The notes: generated by a model not told the origin, from the sequence alone. A DNA stretch of 64,000 nucleotides from Aquirhabdus parva (GCF_003351745.1 NZ_CP031222.1:3392207-3456206); one strand, 5' to 3'; positions 9,071 to 18,391 are shown, counted from the first letter of the stretch. Translations and numbers: made by a program.

Positions 9071-10414
9071 TTAGTGGGCGGGTCTGAGTTTTTTAACATC
9101 ATGCGCAGAGACCGTACCTGCCCCATGCCCAAAAGTCACGGTGACATAATTCGCCAGTGTCGCCAGTTCCTCATCATTTAACTCACCCGCAAATGCCGGC
9201 ATAAAGTAGTGGTCTTTACCATTCTCCACTTCTGCGCCATTGAGCATGACTTGAATCAGGTTATGCGCATCTTTAGCACCCAGCACACTGTTATGCACCA
9301 TCGAAGGATAGTAGCCATCTGAGGTGCCGACACCGGTTTTGCCATGACAGCTGGCGCAGTGATTCAAGTAAAGCTCAGCACCCGTTGGAGCGGCCTTACC
9401 GCCTTGTGCTGCAAAACGAACATCCTGATAGTCGGTAGTGGGTTTACCAAAGCTTGAGCGTGCGGCGGTTTGTTGATCTTGATAGGCGGGTACGGTTACG
9501 AGATAAGTCGCCATCGCCTGTAAGTCGGCATCAGACATCTTGCTAAAACTATGGGTAATCGCCTCAGCCATGCCCCCTGCGGCCTGCGCCTTGTTGGGAA
9601 CATTGCCTGTGCGCAGATACTGCACAATCTCAGCTTTAGTCCATGTGCCAATGCCGGAGTGCGGATCACTGGTGATGTTATAGGCTTGCCAGCCGCCTAA
9701 CGCTGCACCCGCAAGATAGTGCTTGCTGGTTTCATCATAAGCTTTTTCTTGCATTGCCAGACCACGCGGGGTATGGCAGGTTCCACAGTGCGCTGCGCCT
9801 TGAACCAGATACGCGCCGCGATTCCACTCCGCACTTTGCTCAGGTTTATTTTGGTAAACCCCTTTGCTCAAAAACAATTGATTCCACACTTTTAACGGGA
9901 AGCGTAAAGTCAGTGGCCATGGAAAATCAGGTTTGCGATTCTCCTGCGCCACAGCAGGTACGCCCTGCATAAAGTAGGCATAGAGACTTTGGATATCATC
10001 CGGCGTAAGCTTAGCGTATGCGGTATAAGGCATTGCGGGGTATAGATTACCCCCATCACGGCGAATGCCATATTGTACTGCGCGTTGAAACTCTTGCAGG
10101 CTGTAGTGACCAATGCCGTGATCTTTGTCTGGCGTGATATTGGTGCTATAGATATTGCCCATCGGTAAGGGCATCGGCAGACCACCAGCAAAGGGTTTGC
10201 CGCCTGTGGTACTGTGGCAAGCGACACAGTCGGAGGCTATTGCAAGTGCTTTACCCTGTTCGATTCGTTCTGGGGTGATTACAAGAGGAGCTGAGATCAG
10301 TGCGTCACTGTCTTTCGCTTCGGAGTGCCAGATGAATATAGCACCCAGTAAAACTATCAGCAGGGGCAGACCTAAGAACGTCACAATAATTTTTGAGCGT
10401 CTTCGTAGGGGCAT
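9071..10414 (-). CDS. Membrane-anchored tri-haem cytochrome c subunit of the dehydrogenase
   Basis: Cytochrome c of 447 residues with three haem-binding CXXCH motifs: CVACH near residue 60, CGTCH near residue 210 and CASCH near residue 350. A basic N-terminus and one hydrophobic segment (IIVTFLGLPLLIVLLGAIFI) anchor it in the inner membrane with the haem domains in the periplasm. This three-haem layout is that of the cytochrome subunits of gluconate, sorbitol and alcohol dehydrogenases, which pass electrons to ubiquinone. It is first in the operon, followed by the small subunit, the FAD subunit and the porin; in many gluconate dehydrogenase operons the cytochrome is last. Confidence 0.88.
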   Translation of the reverse strand: MPLRRRSKIIVTFLGLPLLIVLLGAIFIWHSEAKDSDALISAPLVITPERIEQGKALAIASDCVACHSTTGGKPFAGGLPMPLPMGNIYSTNITPDKDHGIGHYSLQEFQRAVQYGIRRDGGNLYPAMPYTAYAKLTPDDIQSLYAYFMQGVPAVAQENRKPDFPWPLTLRFPLKVWNQLFLSKGVYQNKPEQSAEWNRGAYLVQGAAHCGTCHTPRGLAMQEKAYDETSKHYLAGAALGGWQAYNITSDPHSGIGTWTKAEIVQYLRTGNVPNKAQAAGGMAEAITHSFSKMSDADLQAMATYLVTVPAYQDQQTAARSSFGKPTTDYQDVRFAAQGGKAAPTGAELYLNHCASCHGKTGVGTSDGYYPSMVHNSVLGAKDAHNLIQVMLNGAEVENGKDHYFMPAFAGELNDEELATLANYVTVTFGHGAGTVSAHDVKKLRPAH

Positions 10415-10807
10415 AATGAATCACTCTTTTTAAAGCCAATCCACGATCTACTTTAAGCCGAACGATGGAGGAGATGGCATGTCATTCGACATCAAACCAA
10501 ATCCTGCTATTGATCGATTCGGCCAAAATAAACCAAAAAAATATCATCTATCGAGATCACGCATCTAAAGACAATAATCGACCTGATTTCATTGTGTATT
10601 GAACCGAGTATAAGCAACCTGTCGGACCATGAAATGATTTAGAATCCATAGAATCATTGCAATCGTCCACAACATTTGAAAACATCGGAGATCACATTTT
10701 GATTTGCCGTGATAAACACGGTATATCAAGAAAAAAAAACACTGCCCACAACTGAAGCAGTGTTTATAAATGTGGGCGTATGCCCACCGCTGCGGAACGC
10801 ATTGGCG
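10415..10807. other. Intergenic region upstream of the dehydrogenase operon
   Basis: About 390 bases with no convincing gene. It should hold the operon promoter. A short palindrome, ATGTC-ATTC-GACAT at 10479-10492, lies about 65 bases before the cytochrome start and might be an operator. The other end holds the terminator at 10737-10765 and a small hairpin, GTGGGC-GTAT-GCCCAC, at 10772-10787. Confidence 0.5.
10737..10765 (-). terminator. Rho-independent terminator after the HhH gene
   Basis: AAACACTGC at 10737-10745 pairs with GCAGTGTTT at 10757-10765. On the minus strand the stem is followed by a run of T (the A-run at 10731-10739), as expected for a terminator of the gene ending at 10808. 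Confidence 0.75.
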
Positions 10808-11104
10808 TTACTCGTTACTTGCCGGTAAATGGAGCACCGGAAAGCTCAAGTCAACATTTGACTGGTCATCGTCCAGCTCTGAAATGGCTGTGCCGATGGT
10901 GTAACCGTGATACTGAAGTTGGCGATTAAGGATTTCCAAACCCGCGGGGCCTATGCCCTGTGTAGCCAGACGCTCTAACGTCCAATGCTCAAAATCGCGA
11001 ATGGTTTCGATACCCGCAGCCTGCAACAAACCGATATATTTTGGATGGATATTCAACTGATCCACGGACGTATCTGGACTCATACGTTTCGATGCAACTT
11101 TCAT
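10808..11104 (-). CDS. Small helix-hairpin-helix protein resembling the RNA polymerase alpha C-terminal domain
   Basis: A 98-residue protein. Its central part, LNIHPKYIGLLQAAGIETI then LATQGIGPAGLEILNRQL, follows the pattern of the RNA polymerase alpha-subunit C-terminal domain (L-x-hydrophobic...L..AGI.T...L....G.G...L..I...L), a helix-hairpin-helix DNA-binding fold. No N-terminal assembly domain is present. A strong ribosome-binding site (GAGGTGAT) precedes the ATG at 11104. It is divergent from a LysR regulator with about 165 bases between them. Role unknown; DNA binding or interaction with transcription factors is inference. Confidence 0.65.
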   Translation of the reverse strand: MKVASKRMSPDTSVDQLNIHPKYIGLLQAAGIETIRDFEHWTLERLATQGIGPAGLEILNRQLQYHGYTIGTAISELDDDQSNVDLSFPVLHLPASNE

Positions 11105-11269
11105 TGGATCACCTCTATCTCAAGTTCAAGGTGCAGAGACACCCTGTCAAACTTTCACCATCCTGTTATACCCATCCTATCGCCTCAATATTAAGTTGCC
11201 ATCTTAGTGATTGTGCCCAAAGTGCACAAGATGTAAAATTTACGACACTCTATTGCGAATTTAGCACCA

Positions 11270-12145
11270 ATGGACCTAAACCATCTGCAATTGTTTATTG
11301 AAGTCGCCAAAGCCGGCAGTTTTTCTGCAACCGCCAAGAAGCTCAACGTCGAGCGGTCATCCATCAGCCGCAACATAGCCGCTCTTGAAAAAGCTTTAGG
11401 GGTACAGCTCTTAAGTCGCACCACGCGCCAAGTTGCTTTGACCACCGCCGGTGAACAGTTGTATCGCCAAATTTCGCCACATCTCGATTCACTGCAAGAG
11501 GCAGTCACTGCCCTGCCTGAGCGCGAGGAACAACCCGCAGGGCTGATCCGCGTCACGGTACTTGGTGATATTGCGATTAAATTTTTGGCTGGGGCGTTGG
11601 CAGGATTCACCGCACGTTACCCTGCGATTCAAGTCGAAGTGCATATCAGCAACCATCTGGTTGATCTGGTGAATGACGGTATTGATGTCGCTCTACGAGT
11701 CGTGAAATCCAAGCTGAATGACTCCTCTTTGATCGCCCGCCCCCTGACAAACATCGATATGCATGTCTACGCAGCACCTGGTTATTTGGCGCGCGCAGGC
11801 ATACCGCGCACGCTCATCGAAGCGGCAGATCATCAATGGTTGATTTTTCGAGATATGCGCATTCCCCAACTCGTACAGCCTACACAAAAACCTGCGGTGA
11901 CGGGTGATGACATGTTGTTTTTACAGGAAGCTGCCAAGGCTGGCATCGGTATCGCAGCCTTACCAACTTTTTTGGCACGTCATGATGTCGCGGCAGGTAA
12001 TCTGGTCCGTATCCTGCCGGAGATATCCATTACCATCGGTGTGTTGAATATCATGCATCCGCCTGCAAAACAATTGTCACGAAAAGTGCGGGTTTTTCGG
12101 GAATATTTGGTGGATTATCTGAGTGTGCATCCGCTGGTGGGATAA
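11270..12145 (+). CDS. LysR-family transcriptional regulator
   Basis: Regulator of 291 residues. The N-terminal winged helix-turn-helix is clear (MDLNHLQLFIEVAKAGSFSA, then AAKKLNVERSSISRNIAALE-like spacing), and a periplasmic-binding-protein-like effector domain follows (VTVLGDIAIKFLAGAL onward). The branch with TTRQVALTTAGEQLY resembles the CrgA/AaeR-like group. Divergence from the HhH gene and convergence with an alpha/beta hydrolase gene 30 bases downstream give no firm target. Its ligand is unknown. Confidence 0.9.
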   Translation: MDLNHLQLFIEVAKAGSFSATAKKLNVERSSISRNIAALEKALGVQLLSRTTRQVALTTAGEQLYRQISPHLDSLQEAVTALPEREEQPAGLIRVTVLGDIAIKFLAGALAGFTARYPAIQVEVHISNHLVDLVNDGIDVALRVVKSKLNDSSLIARPLTNIDMHVYAAPGYLARAGIPRTLIEAADHQWLIFRDMRIPQLVQPTQKPAVTGDDMLFLQEAAKAGIGIAALPTFLARHDVAAGNLVRILPEISITIGVLNIMHPPAKQLSRKVRVFREYLVDYLSVHPLVG

Positions 12146-12146
12146 G

Positions 12147-12168
12147 TTTTGCGTTCTTAACCGCAAAA
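12147..12168. terminator. Hairpin between convergent genes (possible terminator)
   Basis: TTTTGCG at 12147-12153 pairs with CGCAAAA at 12162-12168 around an 8-base loop. It sits in the 30-base gap between the LysR gene and the convergent hydrolase gene. There is no clear T tract beyond the stem on either strand, so the call is tentative. Confidence 0.35.
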
Positions 12169-12175
12169 AAAGCCT

Positions 12176-12970
12176 TTAAGCCTCACCCAAAAAACACACC
12201 ACTTCCCGAATGACTTCAGCATCCGCAAGCAAACGACGATGACCAAGCCCCGTGAGCGGCACAAAGCGACTCCCCGCCCACGCAGCCGCCACACTTTGCG
12301 CCGCAATTATCGGAATCACCCGATCATCATCTGAGTGCAGGATCAAAGCAGGGATCGTGAGGTGCGTTGCAGACTTTTGCAGATCAACATGGACTGGGTC
12401 CACGCCAAATTCCCGCAGCGTATCAATCATCTCTTGCCGAGCCATCTCGTCATAACCCAGTTGAGCCGCCGTCATGTCTATCCCATCCATAAAGCGACGG
12501 GGCGGTGAGATGAGTACGACTTTGCCTGCGACGAGTCCACGCTCAAGTGCATCGCCGCTAATGCCTGCTCCCAATGAATGCGCAACAACCACATAAAAAT
12601 CTTGCCCCAACCCAGCCTGAATCTCTAATAGCGCCTTCGCACATGCGGGAATTGAAGTCCGCTTCCCCTCTGAGCGACCATGTGCTGGAAGGTCAATTGC
12701 CGCAACGCTAAAACCCTGTGCAAGAGTCGCCATAATCAACGGTTCAAAATCCAGAATACTGCCTTCCCAGCCATGCACAAACATCACCAAGGGTCCCTGC
12801 CCCGCACTGGAGACATGCACCTGCCCGGCTTGGGTTGTGATCATACGCGTGCTTTCCACCCAATTGCCTAACTGACTTACAGCAGCTTGTTTACGTGGAT
12901 CAGGGGTTAAAAAGCGCATGGCAATGTCTCGGGGGCTGAAACGCTGTGGCGTGATGCTGGCGTTATTCAT
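12176..12970 (-). CDS. Alpha/beta hydrolase, possibly Fur-regulated
   Basis: Cytoplasmic alpha/beta hydrolase of about 264 residues. VMFVHGWEGS is the oxyanion-hole strand, VVAHSLGAGIS contains the nucleophile elbow (A-H-S-L-G), and the acid and His lie near LHSDDDRVIP and GLGHRRLL. The start at 12970 has AGGAG 8 bases upstream; the frame runs on to 13021 without a second site. Upstream, 13004-13022 matches 14 of 19 bases of the Fur consensus and a perfect 14-base palindrome lies at 13036-13049, so iron control is plausible. Substrate unknown. Confidence 0.8.
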   Translation of the reverse strand: MNNASITPQRFSPRDIAMRFLTPDPRKQAAVSQLGNWVESTRMITTQAGQVHVSSAGQGPLVMFVHGWEGSILDFEPLIMATLAQGFSVAAIDLPAHGRSEGKRTSIPACAKALLEIQAGLGQDFYVVVAHSLGAGISGDALERGLVAGKVVLISPPRRFMDGIDMTAAQLGYDEMARQEMIDTLREFGVDPVHVDLQKSATHLTIPALILHSDDDRVIPIIAAQSVAAAWAGSRFVPLTGLGHRRLLADAEVIREVVCFLGEA

Positions 12971-13003
12971 GGCGACTCTCCTTCTTTGGCCTTGACGAAT
13001 ATT

Positions 13004-13022
13004 ATAAATGATTATCATCATA
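13004..13022 (-). promoter_or_regulatory. Fur-box-like operator
   Basis: Read on the minus strand, the 19-mer agrees with GATAATGATAATCATTATC at 14 positions, including an unbroken GATAATCATT core. It lies about 35 bases before the start codon of the alpha/beta hydrolase. A second element, the perfect palindrome ATGATGATCATCAT at 13036-13049, lies just further upstream. Confidence 0.5.
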
Positions 13023-13138
13023 TATAATTAATCTTATGATGATCATCATGTAAAAACAAGACTCAAGGAATGTCATTGTTTGAATGTCGATTTAAAAAAA
13101 TATTTGTCGCTTAGAAAGTAAGCCTTCAAAATAAAAAA

Positions 13139-13171
13139 CGGACAATCAACGCAGTCATTCGTTGTCGTCCG
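13139..13171 (-). terminator. Rho-independent terminator
   Basis: CGGAC...CAACG pairs with CGTTG...GTCCG, with a small internal bulge. On the minus strand the stem is followed by TTTTTTATTTT. It suits the alpha/beta hydrolase gene ending at 13208. Confidence 0.65.
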
Positions 13172-13207
13172 TCAGTTTGCAATCATACTTTAAAACTAAA
13201 TCAGTCC

Positions 13208-13903
13208 TTAGACATAACCCAGTGCATGTGCCGCTTCATCGATCAGATCAGTGACTTGTACAGGCTGTGAGGCGAGTGAAGCATGACTAGAATTCAAAGT
13301 AATCACTTTACGTGCGCCTAAGCGTGCTGACATCCGCTGCTGATTTTCAGGGGCAATCATGCGGTCTTCACTGGAAATCTGATACCACGATGGCTTATTT
13401 TTCCACGCTGGAGCTGTGATCGCATCGCCAAAGGTGCTTGCCAACGGTGCTTTCTGCGTCACAGCCATCACCAGCCCCTCATCAGAGGTCAAATCCTGAC
13501 AGAAGCTTTCACGAAACAGCTCTGGCTTGATCCACAAGTAGCCGTCGCTATCGGGTGCCAGATTAGCTGCGGCAACAGGAGGATGCTCTTGGGTGATGCC
13601 TCCGGGGCTCTCGCCAGCATCGGGTGCAAAGGCTGCAATATAGACCAGCCCGATCACATTCGTTTGATCGCCCGCTTCCGTAATCACGGCGCCGCCATAC
13701 GAGTGGCCAACCAGTAGAACAGGACCTGCTTGCTGAGCAATCATCTTGCGGGTACGCTCGGCGTCTTCGGCCAGCGAGGTAAGCGGAAGCTCTACAGCTT
13801 TGATCGAGGTATAGCCTTTTTTGGCCAGTTCCACGATCACTTTACTCCAGTGGGCAGCGCCGCCCCAAAACCCATGAACGAGTATAATTGTTGGTTTTCT
13901 CAT
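13208..13903 (-). CDS. Alpha/beta hydrolase (salicylate esterase/pyrethroid hydrolase-like)
   Basis: Hydrolase of about 231 residues. IILVHGFWGGAAHW forms the oxyanion strand, LLVGHSYGGAVI holds the nucleophile Ser, and a late His in NSSHASLASQP completes a likely triad. The compact size and the 'HGFWGGAAHW' type opening match the EstC/salicylic-acid-binding-protein-2-like esterases common in proteobacteria. The ATG at 13903 has GGAG 9 bases upstream; a GTG at 13924 is also in frame. It is followed by its own terminator. Physiological substrate unknown. Confidence 0.8.
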   Translation of the reverse strand: MRKPTIILVHGFWGGAAHWSKVIVELAKKGYTSIKAVELPLTSLAEDAERTRKMIAQQAGPVLLVGHSYGGAVITEAGDQTNVIGLVYIAAFAPDAGESPGGITQEHPPVAAANLAPDSDGYLWIKPELFRESFCQDLTSDEGLVMAVTQKAPLASTFGDAITAPAWKNKPSWYQISSEDRMIAPENQQRMSARLGARKVITLNSSHASLASQPVQVTDLIDEAAHALGYV

Positions 13904-14020
13904 GATTGTTGCTCCATTTGACACCTCAATGTGTGTCCTGAGATTAATCTTCCACCTACGGCCTGCCCAGTAGTCGATTGTTGTCGATGCGCGAACATTG
14001 CGTAACCAGAGCCCACGAAC

Positions 14021-14824
14021 TCAACCTTTAGCTAAGCGATCTTTGAGCCGTTTATCTCGCTTACGGAAATAGGGCTGCATTGCTTTGATCACCACGCTAG
14101 GCATCGCAGCCAAAGCCACCTCCCCCATAACGCCAACCGGGCTACTGACCCGAACAGGACGCTTTTCCACAGCCTCAACAATCCAGCCCGCCGCACGCTC
14201 AACCGTCATCATCCGCTCATGTTTATAAATGGCAGTACGTGACGACATCGGGGTGCGCACCAAGGGGAAATACACCACAGTCGTGGTGATGCCTTTATGC
14301 GCAAACTCGGCCAGCAGAGAACGCGAAAAGGACTCCAGCGCCATTTTGCTGGCGATATAAGCGGAGAACAGTGGGATGGGGAACTGCGACGACATGGTCG
14401 AAATATTCACCACATGACCGCTGCCTTGCTCAATAAAACGCGGTAGGATGCGCAACGTCAAGCGCACGGCGCTCAGATAGTTCAATTGGATAGTCCGCTC
14501 GTAGTCATGTGGACGATCCAAAGAATCTTGTATCGAACGACGAATGGAGTGTGCCGCGTTATTGACCAGCGCATCAATCCTGGGGTGCGCTTGTAAGATC
14601 GCTTCGGCACAGGCATTGACCGAAGCAGGCTCGGACAGATCGCACGGATAAACCCAAGCCTCACCGCCTTTGACCCGAATCGCGTCTGCAACACGTTCAA
14701 GCTCCTCAGTGCGTCTAGCGACGAGACATAAGCGTGCCCCGAGATCTGATAATTGATAGGCGGCTTGCTCACCAATCCCGCTGGATGATCCCGTCAAAAT
14801 AATGGTTTGTCCATGTAGCTTCAT
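14021..14824 (-). CDS. Short-chain dehydrogenase/reductase
   Basis: Classical SDR of 267 residues. The cofactor loop TGSSSGIGEQ lies near residue 12, the NNAAHS motif near residue 90, and the catalytic Tyr and Lys in YIASK, with Ser in NISTMSS before it. The Arg-rich stretch after strand 2 (LVARRTEEL) suggests NADP(H). The C-terminal tail (residues 240-267) is basic and may sit at the membrane, as in lipid-metabolising SDRs, but substrate is unknown. It is monocistronic. Confidence 0.85.
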   Translation of the reverse strand: MKLHGQTIILTGSSSGIGEQAAYQLSDLGARLCLVARRTEELERVADAIRVKGGEAWVYPCDLSEPASVNACAEAILQAHPRIDALVNNAAHSIRRSIQDSLDRPHDYERTIQLNYLSAVRLTLRILPRFIEQGSGHVVNISTMSSQFPIPLFSAYIASKMALESFSRSLLAEFAHKGITTTVVYFPLVRTPMSSRTAIYKHERMMTVERAAGWIVEAVEKRPVRVSSPVGVMGEVALAAMPSVVIKAMQPYFRKRDKRLKDRLAKG

Positions 14825-15032
14825 CCCTAACCTCTCCCTATCGATACACCTGTTTTAAAGTCCCGAGCCTTAATTAATACCTCGGCTTAAAAAAGCATAC
14901 GCCACATCCAGCGGAGCACCATTGACCTTGAATCTCTTTTTTAAGGTCAATAAATGCAATTTTGGGTCAATGAGGCAAACTATCCCAAGCTTTTTCTGTG
15001 TTAATCTTTCAACTTGGGGAGAGGTAGAGGTT

Positions 15033-15539
15033 ATGGAGATGGTTCTAATCGTCATTGCAGTGCTGATTGTCTGTGCAATCGCGTATCTTGCAATTCGGTC
15101 AATTAAAAAACACGTCGATTTTTTTCAGACGACAGCATCGATCTATAAAATCACGGGTTACAAAGAATTTGATTTTGAAATTGTGGGGGAGCATAGCTAT
15201 CAGCAAGCGCTGAAACGCATCGCAGGTGCAAAAACGGAAACGCCTAAAGAACACTATGCCGTTGCCACCTTAAATCACGAACCCAATAACCCCCATGATC
15301 CCGAAGCGTGCGTGGTCAAGATCAATACCGAAACCGTCGGTTATCTCTCCAAACAAGAAGCCTTCGACTTTCTGGATGAACTGGATACCTTAAACATTGC
15401 CCGCAGCACCTTCTTTTTAGTCGATGCCGTAATTATCGGTGGCTGGAAAAACAAAGACAGCGAAGGCAGTTATGGCGTCAAACTCGATATGCCCTTTAAT
15501 ATGGGTGACTTGAGTGAGAGACTTAAAAGAATGGATTAA
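15033..15539 (+). CDS. Membrane-anchored HIRAN-domain protein
   Basis: A 168-residue protein with one N-terminal membrane helix (residues 3-20, VLIVIAVLIVCAIAYLAI) and a soluble domain. That domain matches the HIRAN pattern: FDFEIVGEHSYQQAL, then NHEPNNPHDPEACVVK, then TVGYLSKQEAFDFL. HIRAN domains normally bind DNA 3' ends or appear in SWI/SNF and DNA-repair proteins; a stand-alone membrane-tethered form is less usual and its job is unknown. The ATG at 15033 has GGGGAGAGG 8 bases upstream; ATG 15039 is an equal choice, and the frame is open to 14922. Confidence 0.7.
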   Translation: MEMVLIVIAVLIVCAIAYLAIRSIKKHVDFFQTTASIYKITGYKEFDFEIVGEHSYQQALKRIAGAKTETPKEHYAVATLNHEPNNPHDPEACVVKINTETVGYLSKQEAFDFLDELDTLNIARSTFFLVDAVIIGGWKNKDSEGSYGVKLDMPFNMGDLSERLKRMD

Positions 15540-15737
15540 CCTCTGCTTGATGTTAATCCACAACAGCATGCCACACGAAAATCCCACTGCTCTCCATCAA
15601 AAATAAAGATAAATCCTACAAGATGGCGTATGGTTAGCGTATCTGATCCTGCTATGATCCAGCGATAACATCAGAAAAAATGCCAGCGGCGACAATAATT
15701 TTATTTCATCAACGATGACGTTTGGGTAGTCAACATC

Positions 15738-17618
15738 ATGACCGAATCCACCATAAAATCACCGCATACATCCATGATGGCGCTCGGCGCTCTAGGCGTC
15801 GTTTTTGGCGATATCGGCACCAGTCCGCTATACGCTTTGACGACCTGCTTTCATAGCGATGGCGGCATACCGATCGATCATGCCAATGTACTTGGGATTC
15901 TGTCTCTGATCTTCTGGTCACTCATGATTGTCGTGTCCTTGAAGTTTGCCATCATCATTATGCGGGCGGACAACAAAGGCGAAGGTGGCATCATGGCTCT
16001 GCTGGCGCTTAATCTACACAATCCTAAATTCGGTCCAAAAATGCGTAACATCCTGATCGCATTGGGGCTCTTTGGTGCGGCATTGTTTTTTGGTGATGGA
16101 ATCATTACCCCTGCAATCTCGGTGTTGTCGGCAGTTGAAGGTTTATCAGTTGGGACCTCCGTTTTCACGCCTTATATTCTCCCCATCACCATCAGCGTAT
16201 TGATCGCATTGTTTATGATTCAGCGCAGAGGAACAGCCGCCGTGGGGCGCTATTTTGGGCCGATCATGCTGTTGTGGTTTATCACCATTGGTTTGATTGG
16301 ACTCAATAAAGTTATTGAGCATCCGGCTATTCTCGCACTGGTCAATCCGTACTGGGCTATCCATTTTTTTGTTATCCACCCCATGACTGCCTTTATCACT
16401 ATGGGGGCAATCGTTCTGACCATCACGGGTGCTGAAGCACTCTATGCCGATATGGGGCACTTTGGTCGCAGACCCATTCAGTGGGCATGGTTTATTGTCG
16501 TTCTCCCTTGCCTCGTTTTAAATTATGCTGGGGAAGGCGTACTGGTGCTACAGAACCCAGCGGCAATTGAAAATCCGTTTTATCTGCTGGTACCAAAAAT
16601 GCTGATGTACCCGATGATTGTACTGGCCACCATCGCTACCGTAATTGCCTCACAGGCTGTCATTTCGGGCGTCTTTTCGATGATCAGACAGGCGATGCAA
16701 CTGGGCTATTTACCACGCATGACGATCCTGCATACCTCCGAATCGGAGATTGGGCAGATTTATATCCCTGTATTGAATTGGCTACTGCTCATCCTGATCG
16801 TGATTCTAGTGGCCATGTTTAAGTCCAGCGCAAGTCTGGCATCAGCTTATGGCATAGCCGTCACGATCACCCTGTTTTGTGACACGCTGCTGGTGGCCTG
16901 TCTCATGTATTACGCATGGAACTGGTCTTTGCCCAAAATGCTGTTGGTTGCGATTCCATTCTTAGTCCCAGACCTACTGTTCCTGACGTCCAACATGCTT
17001 AAGATTACCGATGGTGGCTGGTTCCCGCTGTCTGTTGGCGTCATCGCCTTTACCATCATGATGACCTGGAAGCGGGGCCGAACACTTGTTCTAGAGAAGT
17101 TAAAAGCAGGCTCTCCGCCGCTCGACATCTTTATCCAAAGCGTATCTAAGCATGCCTTTAAGGTCTCGGGTACGGCGGTATTTCTCACCACCAATCAAAA
17201 TATTGTGCCCAACGCCCTGATGCATAACTTAAAACATAACAAAGTCTTGCATGAAAAAAATATTCTACTCACCGTGGTCGCAGAAGACGTGCCCTATGTT
17301 GATGTCGAATCGCGAGTACGCGTGGAGCAGATTGATGATCACTTTTATCGTTTGGTAGCGTGCTATGGCTTTAAAGAGAGCCTCAATGTGCCGCATGCGC
17401 TAGAGCAAGGTCTCGCCTTGCTGCGCCTGCCCTGTGATTTTATGCAGATCAGCTTTTTTATCTCTCGCGAACGCATCCTGCATACCGTGGGTTCTGGCAT
17501 GGCGCCTTGGCGTGAAAAGCTATTTATCTCAATGACGCGTAACACCTCTGCTATCAGCGACTACTTCCAGATTCCGCCTAATCGCGTTGTGGAGATCGGC
17601 AGTCAGATCGAGATTTAA
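15738..17618 (+). CDS. kup: Low-affinity potassium uptake protein Kup
   Basis: K+:H+ symporter of 626 residues, close to the 622 of E. coli Kup. The signature [15 protein letters not shown] lies at residues 18-32; about twelve hydrophobic helices follow, and a soluble C-terminal domain of about 150 residues ends the protein. Motifs such as [11 protein letters not shown] and [17 protein letters not shown] are those of the family. It moves K+ into the cytoplasm across the inner membrane. The gene stands alone; 200 bases upstream show no obvious leader structure. Confidence 0.95.
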   Translation: MTESTIKSPHTSMMALGALGVVFGDIGTSPLYALTTCFHSDGGIPIDHANVLGILSLIFWSLMIVVSLKFAIIIMRADNKGEGGIMALLALNLHNPKFGPKMRNILIALGLFGAALFFGDGIITPAISVLSAVEGLSVGTSVFTPYILPITISVLIALFMIQRRGTAAVGRYFGPIMLLWFITIGLIGLNKVIEHPAILALVNPYWAIHFFVIHPMTAFITMGAIVLTITGAEALYADMGHFGRRPIQWAWFIVVLPCLVLNYAGEGVLVLQNPAAIENPFYLLVPKMLMYPMIVLATIATVIASQAVISGVFSMIRQAMQLGYLPRMTILHTSESEIGQIYIPVLNWLLLILIVILVAMFKSSASLASAYGIAVTITLFCDTLLVACLMYYAWNWSLPKMLLVAIPFLVPDLLFLTSNMLKITDGGWFPLSVGVIAFTIMMTWKRGRTLVLEKLKAGSPPLDIFIQSVSKHAFKVSGTAVFLTTNQNIVPNALMHNLKHNKVLHEKNILLTVVAEDVPYVDVESRVRVEQIDDHFYRLVACYGFKESLNVPHALEQGLALLRLPCDFMQISFFISRERILHTVGSGMAPWREKLFISMTRNTSAISDYFQIPPNRVVEIGSQIEI

Positions 17619-17695
17619 AAACGGATGAATAAAGCGATCCTTGTGCACACCATGTAGATTATGTGCAAAGGAGTGTCACTGAATTACTACTAGTT

Positions 17696-18391
17696 TTAAA
17701 CATGTGTCCCGAACAATGAACCAATCCAAGCCGTGACCAGCATAGCCAAAATCCCGCCGATGGTCACGCGAACAATCCCTTTATACAGTGGTACGCCGCC
17801 AGCATAACTGGATAATCCCCCTGAGATCATCAGCGCCAACGTACTCACAATGCCAACAACTAGGGCTGCGATATGCGCTGGGCTCAACCATGCAGCCACA
17901 ATGGGAAAAATCGCACCTACAGTGAATGACAGCGCTGACGCCATCGCCGCATGAATCGGCTGCGCGGCCAGCGTTTCGGAGAGTCCAATCTCATCCCGAG
18001 CATGTGCCTCTAAAGCGTTCTTTTCCGTCAGTTGCACCGCAACCTCATGGGCAAGCGTGGGGGTTAAGCCACGCTCAACATAAATCTGAGTCAGCTCTTT
18101 TAGCTCAAATTGCGGATTACGCTTGAGTTCAGCTTGCTCTTTGACAAGATCGGCTTGTTCCGTATCGGCTTGCGACTGAACTGAAACATACTCCCCAGCC
18201 GCCATAGACAACGCACCAGAGACCAGACCCGCAATACCCGTAAGCAACACCACAGAAGGCGCAGCACCACTGGCTGCCACACCAATCACAAGGCTCGCTA
18301 CGGACAGAATGCCATCATTCGCCCCCAAGACCGACGCGCGCAGCCAGCCCGTGCGATTGCTATAGTGAACTTCGTGATGAGCATGCGACAT
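17696..18391 (-). CDS. VIT/CCC1-family Fe2+/Mn2+ transporter
   Basis: Inner-membrane transporter of 231 residues with a cytosolic metal-binding insert between helices 2 and 3. Typical stretches are LRASVLGANDGILSVASLV in helix 1 and SMAAGEYVSVQSQAD at the end of helix 2; the latter begins the helical cap that binds metals (multiple Glu/Gln). VIT-family proteins export iron or manganese from the cytosol. AGGAG lies before the ATG at 18391. It is divergent from the NRAMP-related gene, so the shared region of about 570 bases controls two metal transport units. Confidence 0.88.
   Translation of the reverse strand: MSHAHHEVHYSNRTGWLRASVLGANDGILSVASLVIGVAASGAAPSVVLLTGIAGLVSGALSMAAGEYVSVQSQADTEQADLVKEQAELKRNPQFELKELTQIYVERGLTPTLAHEVAVQLTEKNALEAHARDEIGLSETLAAQPIHAAMASALSFTVGAIFPIVAAWLSPAHIAALVVGIVSTLALMISGGLSSYAGGVPLYKGIVRVTIGGILAMLVTAWIGSLFGTHV

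Noticed and set aside
10479-10492. Palindrome ATGTC-ATTC-GACAT upstream of the cytochrome gene
   Set aside because: Short palindromes of this size arise by chance; kept only as a note in the intergenic entry.
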